This document shows, in pieces, positions 50,182-59,616 of a stretch of 64,000 nucleotides of DNA. The notes under the pieces are model-generated. The model worked only from the letters and a program-made list of their open reading frames with translations. It did no database searches and was not told the origin of the DNA. Numbering within the stretch: the first letter of the stretch is position 1; each line of letters begins with the position of its first letter. This DNA comes from Paraburkholderia sp. BL21I4N1 (GTDB taxonomy: Bacteria; Pseudomonadota; Gammaproteobacteria; Burkholderiales; Burkholderiaceae). The stretch covers positions 372,001-436,000 of the forward strand of contig NZ_PVEN01000005.1 in assembly GCF_002973525.1 (NCBI RefSeq), read 5' to 3'. Position numbers and translations under genes: made by a program.

Positions 50182-50727
50182 ATGAAATTCTGTTCTGTCT
50201 GCGGCCAGGGCGTCAGCCTGAGCATTCCGCCGGGCGACAACCGCGAGCGCTTCGTCTGCGGCAGTTGCGGCACGGTGCACTATCAGAATCCGCGCAACGT
50301 GGTCGGCACCGTCCCGGTCTGGGACGACAAGGTGCTACTGTGCCGTCGCGCGATCGAACCGCGCTACGGCTACTGGACTCTGCCCGCGGGCTTCATGGAA
50401 ATGGGCGAGACCACCGCCGAGGCCGCCTCGCGCGAAACGCTGGAGGAAGCCGGCGCGCGCGTCGAGGTGCAGAGCCTGTTCTCGCTGCTGAACGTGCCGC
50501 ACGTGCATCAGGTGCATCTGTTCTACATGGCGCGCCTGCTCGACCTCGACATTGCCGCCGGCGAGGAAAGCCTCGAAGTCAAACTCTTCGAGGAACACGA
50601 GATTCCGTGGGACGAGATCGCCTTCCCCACGGTCGGCCAGACCCTACGCTTCTTTTTTGCCGACCGTGCCGCCGGCAGTTTCGGCCTGCACACGGGCGAC
50701 ATCTTCCGCTCGCTGCGCGAAGGTTGA
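50182..50727 (+). CDS. Nudix hydrolase with zinc ribbon
   Basis: The 181-residue protein has an N-terminal zinc ribbon (CSVCG and CGSCG) and a Nudix box (GFMEMGETTAEAASRE, then EEAG). It is of the NadC-zinc-ribbon Nudix type that cleaves nucleoside diphosphate derivatives such as NADH or ADP-ribose. Exact substrate cannot be read from sequence. It is followed by aat after 9 bp. Confidence 0.9.
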   Translation: MKFCSVCGQGVSLSIPPGDNRERFVCGSCGTVHYQNPRNVVGTVPVWDDKVLLCRRAIEPRYGYWTLPAGFMEMGETTAEAASRETLEEAGARVEVQSLFSLLNVPHVHQVHLFYMARLLDLDIAAGEESLEVKLFEEHEIPWDEIAFPTVGQTLRFFFADRAAGSFGLHTGDIFRSLREG

Positions 50728-50736
50728 GCGGCGCCC

Positions 50737-51480
50737 ATGGTGCCCTGGCTCGGACCTGACGACCCGTTTCCCTCCGTCGAACGCGCGCTCGGCGCCGCCA
50801 GCGGCGCGCCGGGGCTGCTGGCCGCCAGCGCCGACCTGCTGCCGTCACGTCTGATCGACGCTTACCGGCGCGGCATTTTCCCGTGGTACTCCGACGGCCA
50901 GCCGGTGCTGTGGTGGAGTCCCGACCCGCGCATGATCCTGCGGCCCGCCGAATTCAAACTGTCGCCGTCGTTGCGTAAGACGCTCAAGCGCGTGCTGCGC
51001 GAAGACGCGTGGGAAATCCGCGTCGACCATGATTTCGCCGGGGTGATGCGCGCGTGCGCGCAAGCGCCGCGACGCGGTCAGCGTGGCACGTGGATTACCG
51101 CCGACGTGGTCGAGGCGTATTCATCGCTGCATCGTGTCGGCGATGCGCACAGCATCGAGAGCTGGTTCGAGGGCAAGCGTGTGGGCGGGTTGTACGGTGT
51201 GTCGTTCGGCCGGATGTTCTTCGGCGAATCGATGTTCGCGGACGTGACCGACGCCTCGAAGATTGCGCTGTCCGCGCTTGTCGGCCACTTGCGAAGCCAC
51301 CATATCGAGTTGATCGATTGCCAGCAGAACACGTCGCACCTGGCCTCGCTCGGCGGTCGCGAGATCGCGCGCAAGACGTTTATCTCGCATGTCCGCGCGA
51401 CGGTCGGCGCCCCACCGATTCCATGGCGCTTCGACAAGGCGGTGCTGTCGGAACTCGTCGCGAAGCCGTCTTATTTGTAG
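50737..51480 (+). CDS. aat: Leucyl/phenylalanyl-tRNA-protein transferase
   Basis: The 247-residue product is Aat: [48 protein letters not shown] and [17 protein letters not shown]. It adds Leu or Phe to N-terminal Lys or Arg of proteins, marking them for ClpS/ClpAP. Next to bpt, as usual in Burkholderia. Confidence 0.96.
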   Translation: MVPWLGPDDPFPSVERALGAASGAPGLLAASADLLPSRLIDAYRRGIFPWYSDGQPVLWWSPDPRMILRPAEFKLSPSLRKTLKRVLREDAWEIRVDHDFAGVMRACAQAPRRGQRGTWITADVVEAYSSLHRVGDAHSIESWFEGKRVGGLYGVSFGRMFFGESMFADVTDASKIALSALVGHLRSHHIELIDCQQNTSHLASLGGREIARKTFISHVRATVGAPPIPWRFDKAVLSELVAKPSYL

Positions 51481-51871
51481 TCCCGCGTGTCGACTACCTT
51501 GGCGATTTTCCAGGCGCCACCAGGCGATCTCCCTGCCATCAGGCACAACACCGAGAAACAACCTGCCGCCATCCGCAATATACTTGTCGCTACAACTCGC
51601 GCCGCCCGTTCGATGATTCAATACCCGAGCTTCATCGCCGCCGCCCCGCGAAAATTTTCGTGTTACCGTTTATGCAAGCTTTCCGGCACGCCCCGCTGCC
51701 GACCGGCCACGCTAAGCGATTGATTGACAAAGCAACACCCGCGTTGGCGCCGAGAGACAGCCAGCCGGGAAGAATCAGGCCGAATCCGGAGCCGTCGCCT
51801 ACGAGCCACGGGCCATGCGCCGCAAGGCACGCCGGGTTTGCAATACCAGAGACGCTTCGAGAGCTGCCAAC
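51481..51871. other. Intergenic region between aat and bpt
   Basis: This 391-bp stretch has no convincing gene. A minus-strand frame near 51480-51620 (with DGREIAWWRLENRQGS) looks partly protein-like but has no start signal and overlaps aat, so it is not called. No strong terminator was seen. Confidence 0.4.
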
Positions 51872-52693
51872 GTGACTCATCCCAACGAGCTGCCTCTTTC
51901 ACCGCTTTCCGCGCTGCAATTTTATGCAACGGCGCCGTATCCCTGCAGCTATCTGGATGGCCGCATCGCGCGCTCGCAGGTCGCCACACCCAGCCACCTG
52001 ATCAATTCCGACGTCTACACCGACCTCGTCAAAGCGGGCTTCCGGCGTTCGGGCGTGTTCACCTACCGCCCGTATTGCGATGGCTGCCGTGCCTGCGTGC
52101 CGGTACGCGTACCGGTCGACCAGTTCGAGCCGAACCGCACGCAGCGCCGTGTCTGGAAGAAGCATGGCCAGTTGATCGCGACCGTCGCACCGCTGCACTA
52201 CGATGAAGAGCACTACGCGCTCTATATGCGCTATCAATCCGCACGGCATGCGGGCGGCGGCATGGACCGCGACAGCCGCGACCAGTACGAGCAGTTCCTG
52301 CTGCAAAGCCGGATCAACTCGCGGCTGGTGGAGTTTCGCGAACCGTGGCCGGATCAGCCCGACGTGCCCGGCATCCTGCGCATGATCAGCATGATCGACA
52401 TCCTCGGCGACGGGCTCTCGTCGGTGTATACGTTTTTCGAGCCGGGACTCGCGCACACCAGCTTCGGCACCTACAACATCTACTGGCAGATCGAACAGGC
52501 GCGCAGCCTGAAATTGCCATACGTGTATCTCGGCTACTGGATCCGCGAAAGCCCGAAGATGGCCTACAAGGCGAATTTCCGGCCGCTCGAAGGCTTGATC
52601 GACGGCGCCTGGCATGTGCTCGACCCAGAGAGCATCGACATGCCGCCGGTCGATCTGGCGATCCACGGACGGCGCGGACCGCTGCGGCCCTGA
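51872..52693 (+). CDS. bpt: Aspartate/glutamate leucyltransferase Bpt
   Basis: From GTG 51872 the product has 273 residues: [45 protein letters not shown] with the conserved cysteines, and [22 protein letters not shown]. Bpt adds Leu to N-terminal Asp and Glu in the N-degron pathway and is related to eukaryotic Ate1. The GTG start gives the usual [20 protein letters not shown]-terminus. Confidence 0.94.
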   Translation: MTHPNELPLSPLSALQFYATAPYPCSYLDGRIARSQVATPSHLINSDVYTDLVKAGFRRSGVFTYRPYCDGCRACVPVRVPVDQFEPNRTQRRVWKKHGQLIATVAPLHYDEEHYALYMRYQSARHAGGGMDRDSRDQYEQFLLQSRINSRLVEFREPWPDQPDVPGILRMISMIDILGDGLSSVYTFFEPGLAHTSFGTYNIYWQIEQARSLKLPYVYLGYWIRESPKMAYKANFRPLEGLIDGAWHVLDPESIDMPPVDLAIHGRRGPLRP

Positions 52694-52841
52694 TCCTGCC
52701 GGCGGGTCAAGCCTCCAGTAACGCTCGGCTGACACCCACACACCGCATCCCGCCCTTCGCCCCGCTTTCAATCAGTCTCATTAACGCCTCAAAGCCGTTA
52801 AAATGGCGGGTTCCCATTTTCCGGCCGCCCGGCTTCGTCCC

Positions 52842-53864
52842 GTGTTCAGTTCCCTCTACCCGCTTGTACGCGCCCAACTCTTTCGCATGGACGCGGAAGA
52901 CGCTCATCACCTGACCTTGCGCATGCTCGGCGCCGCCGGCCGTACTGGCCTCGCGGGCGCGCTCGCGCCGCGCGTGCCGGATGCGCCGCGCACCGTGATG
53001 GGGCTGACGTTCCGCAACCCGGTCGGGCTCGCCGCGGGGCTCGATAAAGACGGCGCATGCATCGACGGTCTGGCCGCGCTCGGTTTCGGCTTTATCGAAG
53101 TAGGCACGGTCACGCCGCGCGCGCAGCCGGGCAATCCGCGGCCGCGCATGTTCCGTCTGCCGCAGGCAAATGCGGTGATCAACCGGATGGGCTTCAACAA
53201 CGCGGGCGTCGACCAGTTCGTGAAGAACGTGCAGGCCGCGCGTTATCGCGGCACGCTCGGGCTGAACATCGGCAAGAACGCCGACACGCCCATTGAACGC
53301 GCCGCCGAAGACTACCTGTACTGCCTCGAACGCGTGTATCCGTTCGCCAGCTACGTGACGGTGAACATCTCGTCGCCGAATACGAAGAACCTGCGCCAGT
53401 TGCAGGGCGCGGGCGAACTCGACGCGCTGCTCGCGGCGCTCAAGGACAAGCAGCAGCGCCTCGCGGACCTGCACGGCAAGCTGGTGCCGCTCGCGCTGAA
53501 AATCGCGCCGGACCTCGACGACGAACAGATCAAGTCGATCGCCGACACGCTGCTGCGTCACCGGTTCGAGGGCGTGATCGCCACCAACACCACGCTGTCG
53601 CGCACCGCCGTCGCCGGCATGCAATACGGCGACGAAGCGGGCGGCCTGTCGGGCAAGCCGGTGTTCGACGCGTCGAACGAAGTGATCCGCAAGCTGCGCG
53701 CCGAAGTGGGCGAAACGGTGCCGATTATCGGCGTCGGCGGAATTTTTTCGGGCGAGGACGCGCGCGCCAAGCTGGCGGCCGGGGCGTCGCTGGTGCAGCT
53801 TTACACCGGCTTCATTTATCGCGGACCGGCGCTGGTAGCCGAATGCGCCCAGGCGTTGCGCTAA
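52842..53864 (+). CDS. pyrD: Dihydroorotate dehydrogenase (quinone)
   Basis: The 340-residue product is class 2 PyrD: membrane-associated N-terminus [78 protein letters not shown] with the catalytic Ser, and [10 protein letters not shown]. It oxidises dihydroorotate to orotate in pyrimidine synthesis with quinone. GTG at 52842 gives the N-terminus usual in Burkholderia. Confidence 0.95.
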   Translation: MFSSLYPLVRAQLFRMDAEDAHHLTLRMLGAAGRTGLAGALAPRVPDAPRTVMGLTFRNPVGLAAGLDKDGACIDGLAALGFGFIEVGTVTPRAQPGNPRPRMFRLPQANAVINRMGFNNAGVDQFVKNVQAARYRGTLGLNIGKNADTPIERAAEDYLYCLERVYPFASYVTVNISSPNTKNLRQLQGAGELDALLAALKDKQQRLADLHGKLVPLALKIAPDLDDEQIKSIADTLLRHRFEGVIATNTTLSRTAVAGMQYGDEAGGLSGKPVFDASNEVIRKLRAEVGETVPIIGVGGIFSGEDARAKLAAGASLVQLYTGFIYRGPALVAECAQALR

Positions 53865-54035
53865 GCGGCGGGGACGACGGCGAACGCGGTAGCGCCAGCC
53901 TCAAGGCCATACCGCCCACGCCATCCATGCAATCCGCATGGGAATATAGACATAAACAAACAGTATTTAGGTTTCGATAGTCTGCTTTGTTATGCTTTCG
54001 TCTGTTAAAACGCCAGACGAACAAAAAGGTACAGG

Positions 54036-54830
54036 ATGAAATTGGGCTTGCTGAAAAAGCTTCTGGTCGCCGGTCTGATCGGCGCGTCGTTCACCGCCGT
54101 CGCCGCGCACGCGGACGATCTGCTCGACCAGGTCAAACAGCGCGGCACGTTGCGCATCGGTCTGGAAGGCACCTTCCCGCCGTTCAACTCGAAGACGCCG
54201 TCGGGCGAACTGGTCGGCTACGACGTCGACGTCGCCAAGGCCGTCGCGGCCAAGCTTGGCGTCAAGCCGGAATTCGTCACGACCGAGTGGAGCGGCATCA
54301 TCGCCGGTTTGCAGGCGGGCAAGTTCGACGTGATCGCCAACCAGGTCGGCATTACAGATGCGCGCAAGCAGGTGCTCGACTTCTCGCCGGCCTACACGTA
54401 CTCGGCCGCGCAACTGATTCAGCGTAAGGACGACACGCGCCAGTTCAAGTCGCTCGACGACCTGAAGGGCAAGAAGCTCGGCGTCGCGCTGGGCACGAAC
54501 TACATGGACATGGCCAAGGCCGTGCCGGGCATCGACGTGAAGACGTATCCGGGTGCGCCCGAATACCTGCGCGATCTGGCGGCCGGCCGTCTGGACGCGG
54601 CCCTCAACGACCGCCTGATGCTCGCGTATCTGATGAAGAACTCGCAGTTGCCGCTGCGCAGCGGCGCGAACGTCGGCGCGGGCAACCCGTCGGGCATTCC
54701 GTTCAAAAAGGGCAACCCGAAGTTCGCCAAGGCGATCGACGACGCGATGAACCAGCTCGAAGCCGACGGTACGTTCGCGAAGATCTCAGACAAGTGGTTC
54801 GGTATCGACGTCAGCAAGCCGATCAAGTAA
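54036..54830 (+). CDS. Amino-acid (cystine-type) ABC transporter substrate-binding protein
   Basis: The 264-residue protein has a signal peptide (hydrophobic LLVAGLIGASFTAVAAHA, cut after HA) and a family 3 solute-binding domain: TLRIGLEGTFPPFNSKTPSGELVGYDVDV and NQVGITDARKQVLDFSPAYTYS. Similarity in style to FliY/TcyJ suggests cystine or another polar amino acid. The permease follows after a terminator. Confidence 0.85.
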   Translation: MKLGLLKKLLVAGLIGASFTAVAAHADDLLDQVKQRGTLRIGLEGTFPPFNSKTPSGELVGYDVDVAKAVAAKLGVKPEFVTTEWSGIIAGLQAGKFDVIANQVGITDARKQVLDFSPAYTYSAAQLIQRKDDTRQFKSLDDLKGKKLGVALGTNYMDMAKAVPGIDVKTYPGAPEYLRDLAAGRLDAALNDRLMLAYLMKNSQLPLRSGANVGAGNPSGIPFKKGNPKFAKAIDDAMNQLEADGTFAKISDKWFGIDVSKPIK

Positions 54831-54846
54831 GCGGCGTTGCGTGAAA

Positions 54847-54886
54847 CGAAGGGCGGCATCGATCACGATGCCGCCCTTCGCTTTTT
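54847..54886 (+). terminator. Hairpin between substrate-binding protein and permease genes
   Basis: A perfect 15-bp stem (54847-54861 with 54066+814 region at 54866-54880) with loop ATCA is followed by CTTTTT. It probably limits permease expression relative to the binding protein. Confidence 0.88.
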
Positions 54887-54983
54887 GCACCACGCCTGAA
54901 AATCCGTCGACGTTTATGATGTGCGCTTTGCGCGTCGACGCCGACGGCAATCCGACGCCAACCCGACCCGACGACTCCCGCTC

Positions 54984-55643
54984 ATGCCCACCACTTCCCT
55001 GCTCGTCCAATCGCTTCCTGTGCTTGCACAGGGCGCCGTCCTGACGGTCAAGTTCGCGGTACTGTCGATGTTCTTCGGCCTGCTGGCCGGCGCCGTGCTC
55101 GCGTTGATGGGTGTGAGCCACAACCGCGTGCTGAAGTGGCTCGCGCGCATCTACGTGAGCGTGATGCGCGGCACGCCGCTGCTGGTGCAGATCTTCGTGA
55201 TTTACTACGGCTTGCCGAGCTTCGGCATTTCGCTCGATCCGACGCCGGCCGGCGTGATCGCGCTGTCGGCAAACGTCGCGGCGTATCTGTCGGAGAGCAT
55301 GCGCGGTGCGATATTGGGCATCCACAACGGCCAATGGTTGGCCGCGTATAGCCTCGGTCTTTCGCGACGCCAGACGCTGCGTTACGTGATCGCGCCGCAG
55401 GCGCTGCGCATTGCCGTGCCGAGCCTGTCGAACAGTTTGATCAGCCTGATCAAGGACACGTCGCTGGTGTCGGTCATTACCGTCACTGAGCTGCTGCGCA
55501 GCGCACAGGAAATCATCGCGTCGACCTATCAGCCGCTGCCCCTGTATCTGGCCGCGGCGGCGGTCTACTGGGTGCTGTGTCAACTGCTCGAAGGCGTGCA
55601 GCGCTGGTACGAACGGCGCCTCGCGCTGCCGTCACGCAACTGA
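54984..55643 (+). CDS. Amino-acid ABC transporter permease
   Basis: The 219-residue protein is a HisMQ-type permease with about five membrane segments and the EAA loop AYSLGLSRRQTLRYVIAPQALRIAVPSL. It follows the binding-protein gene; no ATPase gene follows in the window, so the ATPase must come from elsewhere. Confidence 0.9.
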   Translation: MPTTSLLVQSLPVLAQGAVLTVKFAVLSMFFGLLAGAVLALMGVSHNRVLKWLARIYVSVMRGTPLLVQIFVIYYGLPSFGISLDPTPAGVIALSANVAAYLSESMRGAILGIHNGQWLAAYSLGLSRRQTLRYVIAPQALRIAVPSLSNSLISLIKDTSLVSVITVTELLRSAQEIIASTYQPLPLYLAAAAVYWVLCQLLEGVQRWYERRLALPSRN

Positions 55644-55683
55644 GCGGGAGATCGCTGAGGTCGGGTCCAACCTCTAACGTCTA

Positions 55684-56385
55684 CTAGCGACTCGCGAGCG
55701 GCGCCGCGTGCGGATCCAGCGCCGCGCCGAAGCGTTCGAAACGCGGCGCGTAGTAGTGATCCGGGTCGAGCGAAAACGCCACGCGACGCGTGCGGCCCAT
55801 CAGTTCCTTGCGCGGAAAGAAACCGAAGTAACGCGAGTCGGCGCTGTCGTCGCGATTGTCGCCGAGCATCAGATATTCGCCGGGCGGCACCGTCACCGGC
55901 CCAAACGAATTGCGCGGACTGGGTGCCTCGGGCGCGAGCCGCATGGTGTGTGCGACACCGTCGAAGCGCTCGGTCAGATAATCGCCCGGCGTCACGGCAT
56001 CGCCCGGCAGCGGCTTCAACTTGAGCGGCTGGTAATCGGCGCGCACACCGTTCACAAACAGCACGTTGTCACGCATCGCCACGCGGTCGCCCGGCACGCC
56101 GATCAACCGCTTGACGATCAGCTCATGCGCGGCGGACGAATCGATCGTGACGATATCGCCGCGCTGCGGATCATGCAGATGCGCGATCGTGATGTGCGTG
56201 AGGGGCACGCGCAGATCGTAAGCCATCTTGTCGACGAAGATCCGGTCGCCTTCGCGGATCGTCGGCAGCATCGAGCCGCTCGGCACGACGTTCCAGTCGG
56301 CCACCGCGCTGCGAAACAACACCATCAAGAACAGAAACGCGACGAGGCTCTTGTTGTCGCGCCACAATTTTCCAAGCATGCGCAT
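55684..56385 (-). CDS. lepB: Signal peptidase I (second, short type)
   Basis: The 233-residue protein has one N-terminal membrane segment (LVAFLFLMVLFRSAVADW), the catalytic Ser in VPSGSMLPT, the Lys in ELIVKRLIGVPGD, and the GDNRDDSADSRYFG motif. It cleaves signal peptides of exported proteins. It is not in the lepA-lepB-rnc context, so it is probably an additional paralogue. ATG at 56385 has GGAG nine bases before it. Confidence 0.9.
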   Translation of the reverse strand: MRMLGKLWRDNKSLVAFLFLMVLFRSAVADWNVVPSGSMLPTIREGDRIFVDKMAYDLRVPLTHITIAHLHDPQRGDIVTIDSSAAHELIVKRLIGVPGDRVAMRDNVLFVNGVRADYQPLKLKPLPGDAVTPGDYLTERFDGVAHTMRLAPEAPSPRNSFGPVTVPPGEYLMLGDNRDDSADSRYFGFFPRKELMGRTRRVAFSLDPDHYYAPRFERFGAALDPHAAPLASR

Positions 56386-56488
56386 GGCAGGCGGCTCCAG
56401 TGGAAGGTGTTCGAAAGCTGCGGACCGACGGCGCAATGGCATGCGCGGCGTGGCCCGCGCAAATCGTACCACCGCCTTGGCCCCTCCC

Positions 56489-57508
56489 TCACTCCCCCGC
56501 GAACTTCAGCCCCAGCGCCGCACGCGCGGCGTCGGCCATCGCGATCATCTGCAGCGACGTGCTGTGCGGCATCAGCGGACTCTCCCGTTGCCCCGCGCGA
56601 ATCAGCTCGCAGAAATGCGCGGTCTCGTAGTTCAGGCCACCGCCTTCGAACGGCTCGTCGAGTTCGACGACGCGCCCGTCAGCGTAGCGGATCGTGGCGC
56701 GCGACGGATTCCACCACGGCTCGTGAATCGTCACATGGCCTTCTTTGGCCATCAGCAGCGCGTCGCCCTTGCCGTGCAGATCGAGCCCGCAGAACAACTG
56801 CGCGATACCGCGCTCGTGCTGACTGTTCAGGCTCGCGAACAGATCGACGCCGGTGGACCCGAGCCGCCCGAGCGTCTGCACCTCACGCGGTGCGCCGAGC
56901 CAGTCGACCGCGAGAAAAATCTCGTAGATGCCGATATCGAGCAGCGCGCCGCCGGCATGCTCGAACGACAGCGACGGATGATCGTCCGGCACGCCCGGCA
57001 CCGAACAGCCGGCGCGCACGAGTCCCACGTCGCCGATCGGTTCGACCGTTAGATGCGCGCGCAACTTTCTGTAGAGCGGATAGAACGGCGGCTTCATCGC
57101 TTCCATGAAAAGCCGTTGCGTGGCGCGCGCGACCTCGAGCACACGCTCGAGCTGCGGCTGGTTGATGGTGGCGGGTTTCTCGCACAATACGTGCAAACCG
57201 GCTTGCAGCGCGGCGATCGCGTAGTCGGCGTGGCTGTCCTGGACGGTCGCGATATAGAGCGCGTCGATGCCGCTCGCGAGCAGCGCCTCGAAATCCGCGC
57301 AGACCTCGCCGCCGAATTCTTCGGCAAAAGCCCGGGCGGGCTCGGCGCGGCGCGACCACAGCGCGCCAAGTTGCGCATGCGGCACGAACGCCAGTCCCTG
57401 TGCAAAGCGGCGGGCAATCCGGCCGGTGCCGACGATCCCCCAACGAATCACACGGTCGGGTGAGGATGGCGGGGTTGCGTTTGCCGCGTTTATTGACGTG
57501 CTGGTCAT
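56489..57508 (-). CDS. Gfo/Idh/MocA family oxidoreductase
   Basis: The 339-residue product has an N-terminal Rossmann fold (IRWGIVGTGRIARRFAQGL), the conserved CEKPATIN (Lys of the catalytic EKP) and a C-terminal beta domain with DIGIYEIFLAVDWLG. It is a NAD(P)-dependent oxidoreductase of sugar or inositol type; substrate unknown. Confidence 0.88.
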   Translation of the reverse strand: MTSTSINAANATPPSSPDRVIRWGIVGTGRIARRFAQGLAFVPHAQLGALWSRRAEPARAFAEEFGGEVCADFEALLASGIDALYIATVQDSHADYAIAALQAGLHVLCEKPATINQPQLERVLEVARATQRLFMEAMKPPFYPLYRKLRAHLTVEPIGDVGLVRAGCSVPGVPDDHPSLSFEHAGGALLDIGIYEIFLAVDWLGAPREVQTLGRLGSTGVDLFASLNSQHERGIAQLFCGLDLHGKGDALLMAKEGHVTIHEPWWNPSRATIRYADGRVVELDEPFEGGGLNYETAHFCELIRAGQRESPLMPHSTSLQMIAMADAARAALGLKFAGE

Positions 57509-57654
57509 TGTTTCTTCAAGTCCATGCAGTTCCGAACAGGCGCTATTGTCGCGCATGCCGCTCGCTCACGTGTGAACATGAGCTTGCGTCGTTCGTGCTG
57601 CAAGGTCGTCGAAGACAATCCGTCTGCCGCCCGTCGCGGCAGCAGCGGGCGCGC

Positions 57655-58377
57655 TTATTCGCGCGTGACGGGAGGCTCCCCGGAAAACTGGCCGCCGACT
57701 TCTTCCGCCGTGTAGTCGATCATCGCGAGCGAGGCGATTTCGGCTTCCTTCGGGTCGCGCCGTTCGATCGCGTCGACCACTCGCCGATGCGAATTCACCG
57801 CCGTCTCCCACAGCCCTTCGCGCGTGGTAACGATCGGATTGACCGTCGACAGCGCGCCGCGAATGATCGCCGCCATCTGCTTGAAGAACTGATTGCCGCT
57901 CGCCACCACGATGCGGGTGTGGAACAGCTCGTCGGCTTCCTGATAGCCCGGCTCGCCCGGCCGGATCGCGCGGAACGCCTCGAACGCCTCGCGAATCGCC
58001 GCGATGTCGGCGGCGCTGCCGCGCGCGGCCGCCTGCGCCGACGCACGCGGTTCGATCAGAATGCGGAACTCGATCACGTCGCGCAGAAACAGCGGATCGG
58101 GTTTCGCGCGAAAACGCCATTGCACGACGTCCTCGTCGATCATGCGCCAATCGCTCATCGGCCGGATACGCGTGCCGATCTTCGGCCGCACGTCCAGCAT
58201 GTCGCGCGCGAGCAGCATCGACAGCGCCTCGCGCATGACGGTGCGGCTGACGTCGAACTCCTTCGACAGCACATCCTGCGGTGGCAGTATGGCGCCGTAC
58301 TTCTCTTCGACGATGCCGGTGACCAGTCCGTCCATGACTTTGCTCACCAGCGATCGATCCTTGTTTGCCTGTTCCAT
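57655..58377 (-). CDS. GntR (FadR subfamily) regulator
   Basis: The 240-residue protein has an N-terminal winged helix (LPPQDVLSKEFDVSRTVMREALSML) and an all-helical FCD ligand domain with EFRILIEPRASAQAA and HRRVVDAIERRDPKEAE, with conserved His/Asp metal ligands. It probably controls a sugar-acid or related catabolic gene, perhaps the neighbouring oxidoreductase. GGGGAG site six bases before the ATG. Confidence 0.9.
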   Translation of the reverse strand: MEQANKDRSLVSKVMDGLVTGIVEEKYGAILPPQDVLSKEFDVSRTVMREALSMLLARDMLDVRPKIGTRIRPMSDWRMIDEDVVQWRFRAKPDPLFLRDVIEFRILIEPRASAQAAARGSAADIAAIREAFEAFRAIRPGEPGYQEADELFHTRIVVASGNQFFKQMAAIIRGALSTVNPIVTTREGLWETAVNSHRRVVDAIERRDPKEAEIASLAMIDYTAEEVGGQFSGEPPVTRE

Positions 58378-58737
58378 GACACTCTCCCCGAAGCGGTGTT
58401 TGCCCCCGCGTAGCCTGTTGATCAAGCGGCCCTCGTGTGTCGTTTTATTGATGCATCCTGGTTGTTTTACGATACGTTGCTAGCTTCAAAACAGATGCGC
58501 CAGTTGGGAAACGTCCTGACAGGGTTATCCCTCTGAAGAATTGTTTCGTCCGTGTAACGCCGCATATTTTGATGGGCCATAAGCTTGCGTCCCAAGCGTG
58601 CCTGCGTTGCAAAATTTGCATAGTGCGAAGACGCACGTAGCGCGGTGAATTGTCTGACCGACACGGCGCGATGGCGCGCCGCTGGCGGAAAGAGACGGAC
58701 CGGCGTCCGAAGCGCGCGCGATCGGGAATGCGTCATC
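58378..58737. other. Intergenic region between the GntR and methyltransferase genes
   Basis: A 360-bp stretch holding the GntR promoter. Short frames here lack ribosome sites and look like chance openings. No tRNA, operator or terminator was recognised. Confidence 0.4.
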
Positions 58738-59571
58738 TCAATCGAAGCGACAGGCGGCCAGCGGCTTGTGCGCAATGAAGTGAAACCACCACGCGCCGCT
58801 CTCCTCGACGTCGTCGGGAATTCGGTTGCCTTCGCAACTACCGAACACTGCATCGCTTTGCAAACCGACCTGCGCGAGTTGGCGGCGCTGCTCGCCGAGC
58901 GTCGTGTAGACGATCACAATGCCGAAGTTGTGCGCGGCCGCGGTTTTCACCGCATAAGCGCCGTAGTCGTGATTCAGCTTCACGTGGCGTAGGTAGTTCA
59001 GCGTGCCGAGCTGGAAGCGCCGTACGGAAATCAGCGTGCGCCAGCCGAGCTTGAGCGGGTTGGGCGTGAAGTGCGGCAACAATTGCCAGATATTCTCGAG
59101 GTAGCCTGGGCCGCCGCGGTTGTGCGACGAGAACAGCACATAGCCGCCTGGCCGCACGACGCGGTACATCTCTTCGAGAATGCGCACGCGGTCCTCGTAG
59201 TCGACGCAGTCGATCCCATTCCAGCTGAACTCGGCGAGTCCGTAGTGACCTGACGGCAACGCCGACATATCGCGCGCGTCCATGTGGCGCAAATCGTGCG
59301 TCGGATAGCGCGACCTCGCCAGTTCGAGCAGGCTCTCGGTGTAGTCGACGCCGGTGTAGTCGTTCGAGATCGCGGTCATCAACGGAATCGTGCGGCCGGT
59401 GCCGACGCCGATATCGAGCAGCGGCGCGCCGCTGCAACGCGGCGCGAGCCAGCCGAAGGCGGCCTCCTCGCCGGGGTCTGAGAAGGTCTTTTCCTGGGTG
59501 AAGACGCGCGCGGCGTCGGCTGAATTCCACGCAACGCGATTGATGCGGTCCAGTTCGGTTTGACGATGCAT
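58738..59571 (-). CDS. SAM-dependent methyltransferase
   Basis: The 277-residue protein is a class I methyltransferase: PLLDIGVGTGRT (SAM loop), GVDYTESLLELAR, HMDARDMSALP and FSWNGIDCVDY. The C-terminal part is not typical of a known enzyme. Place next to a tandem hydrolase and glycosyltransferase suggests a modification in a surface polysaccharide or in a secondary metabolite. Confidence 0.8.
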   Translation of the reverse strand: MHRQTELDRINRVAWNSADAARVFTQEKTFSDPGEEAAFGWLAPRCSGAPLLDIGVGTGRTIPLMTAISNDYTGVDYTESLLELARSRYPTHDLRHMDARDMSALPSGHYGLAEFSWNGIDCVDYEDRVRILEEMYRVVRPGGYVLFSSHNRGGPGYLENIWQLLPHFTPNPLKLGWRTLISVRRFQLGTLNYLRHVKLNHDYGAYAVKTAAAHNFGIVIVYTTLGEQRRQLAQVGLQSDAVFGSCEGNRIPDDVEESGAWWFHFIAHKPLAACRFD

Positions 59572-59616
59572 GGCGCTCCTCCCCGGAAGCTCACATGTGC
59601 GGGACGTCCCGCGCAT

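Noticed and set aside
51480-51621. Possible small minus-strand protein in the aat-bpt gap
   Set aside because: Partly protein-like, but no ribosome site and it runs into aat; not enough support.
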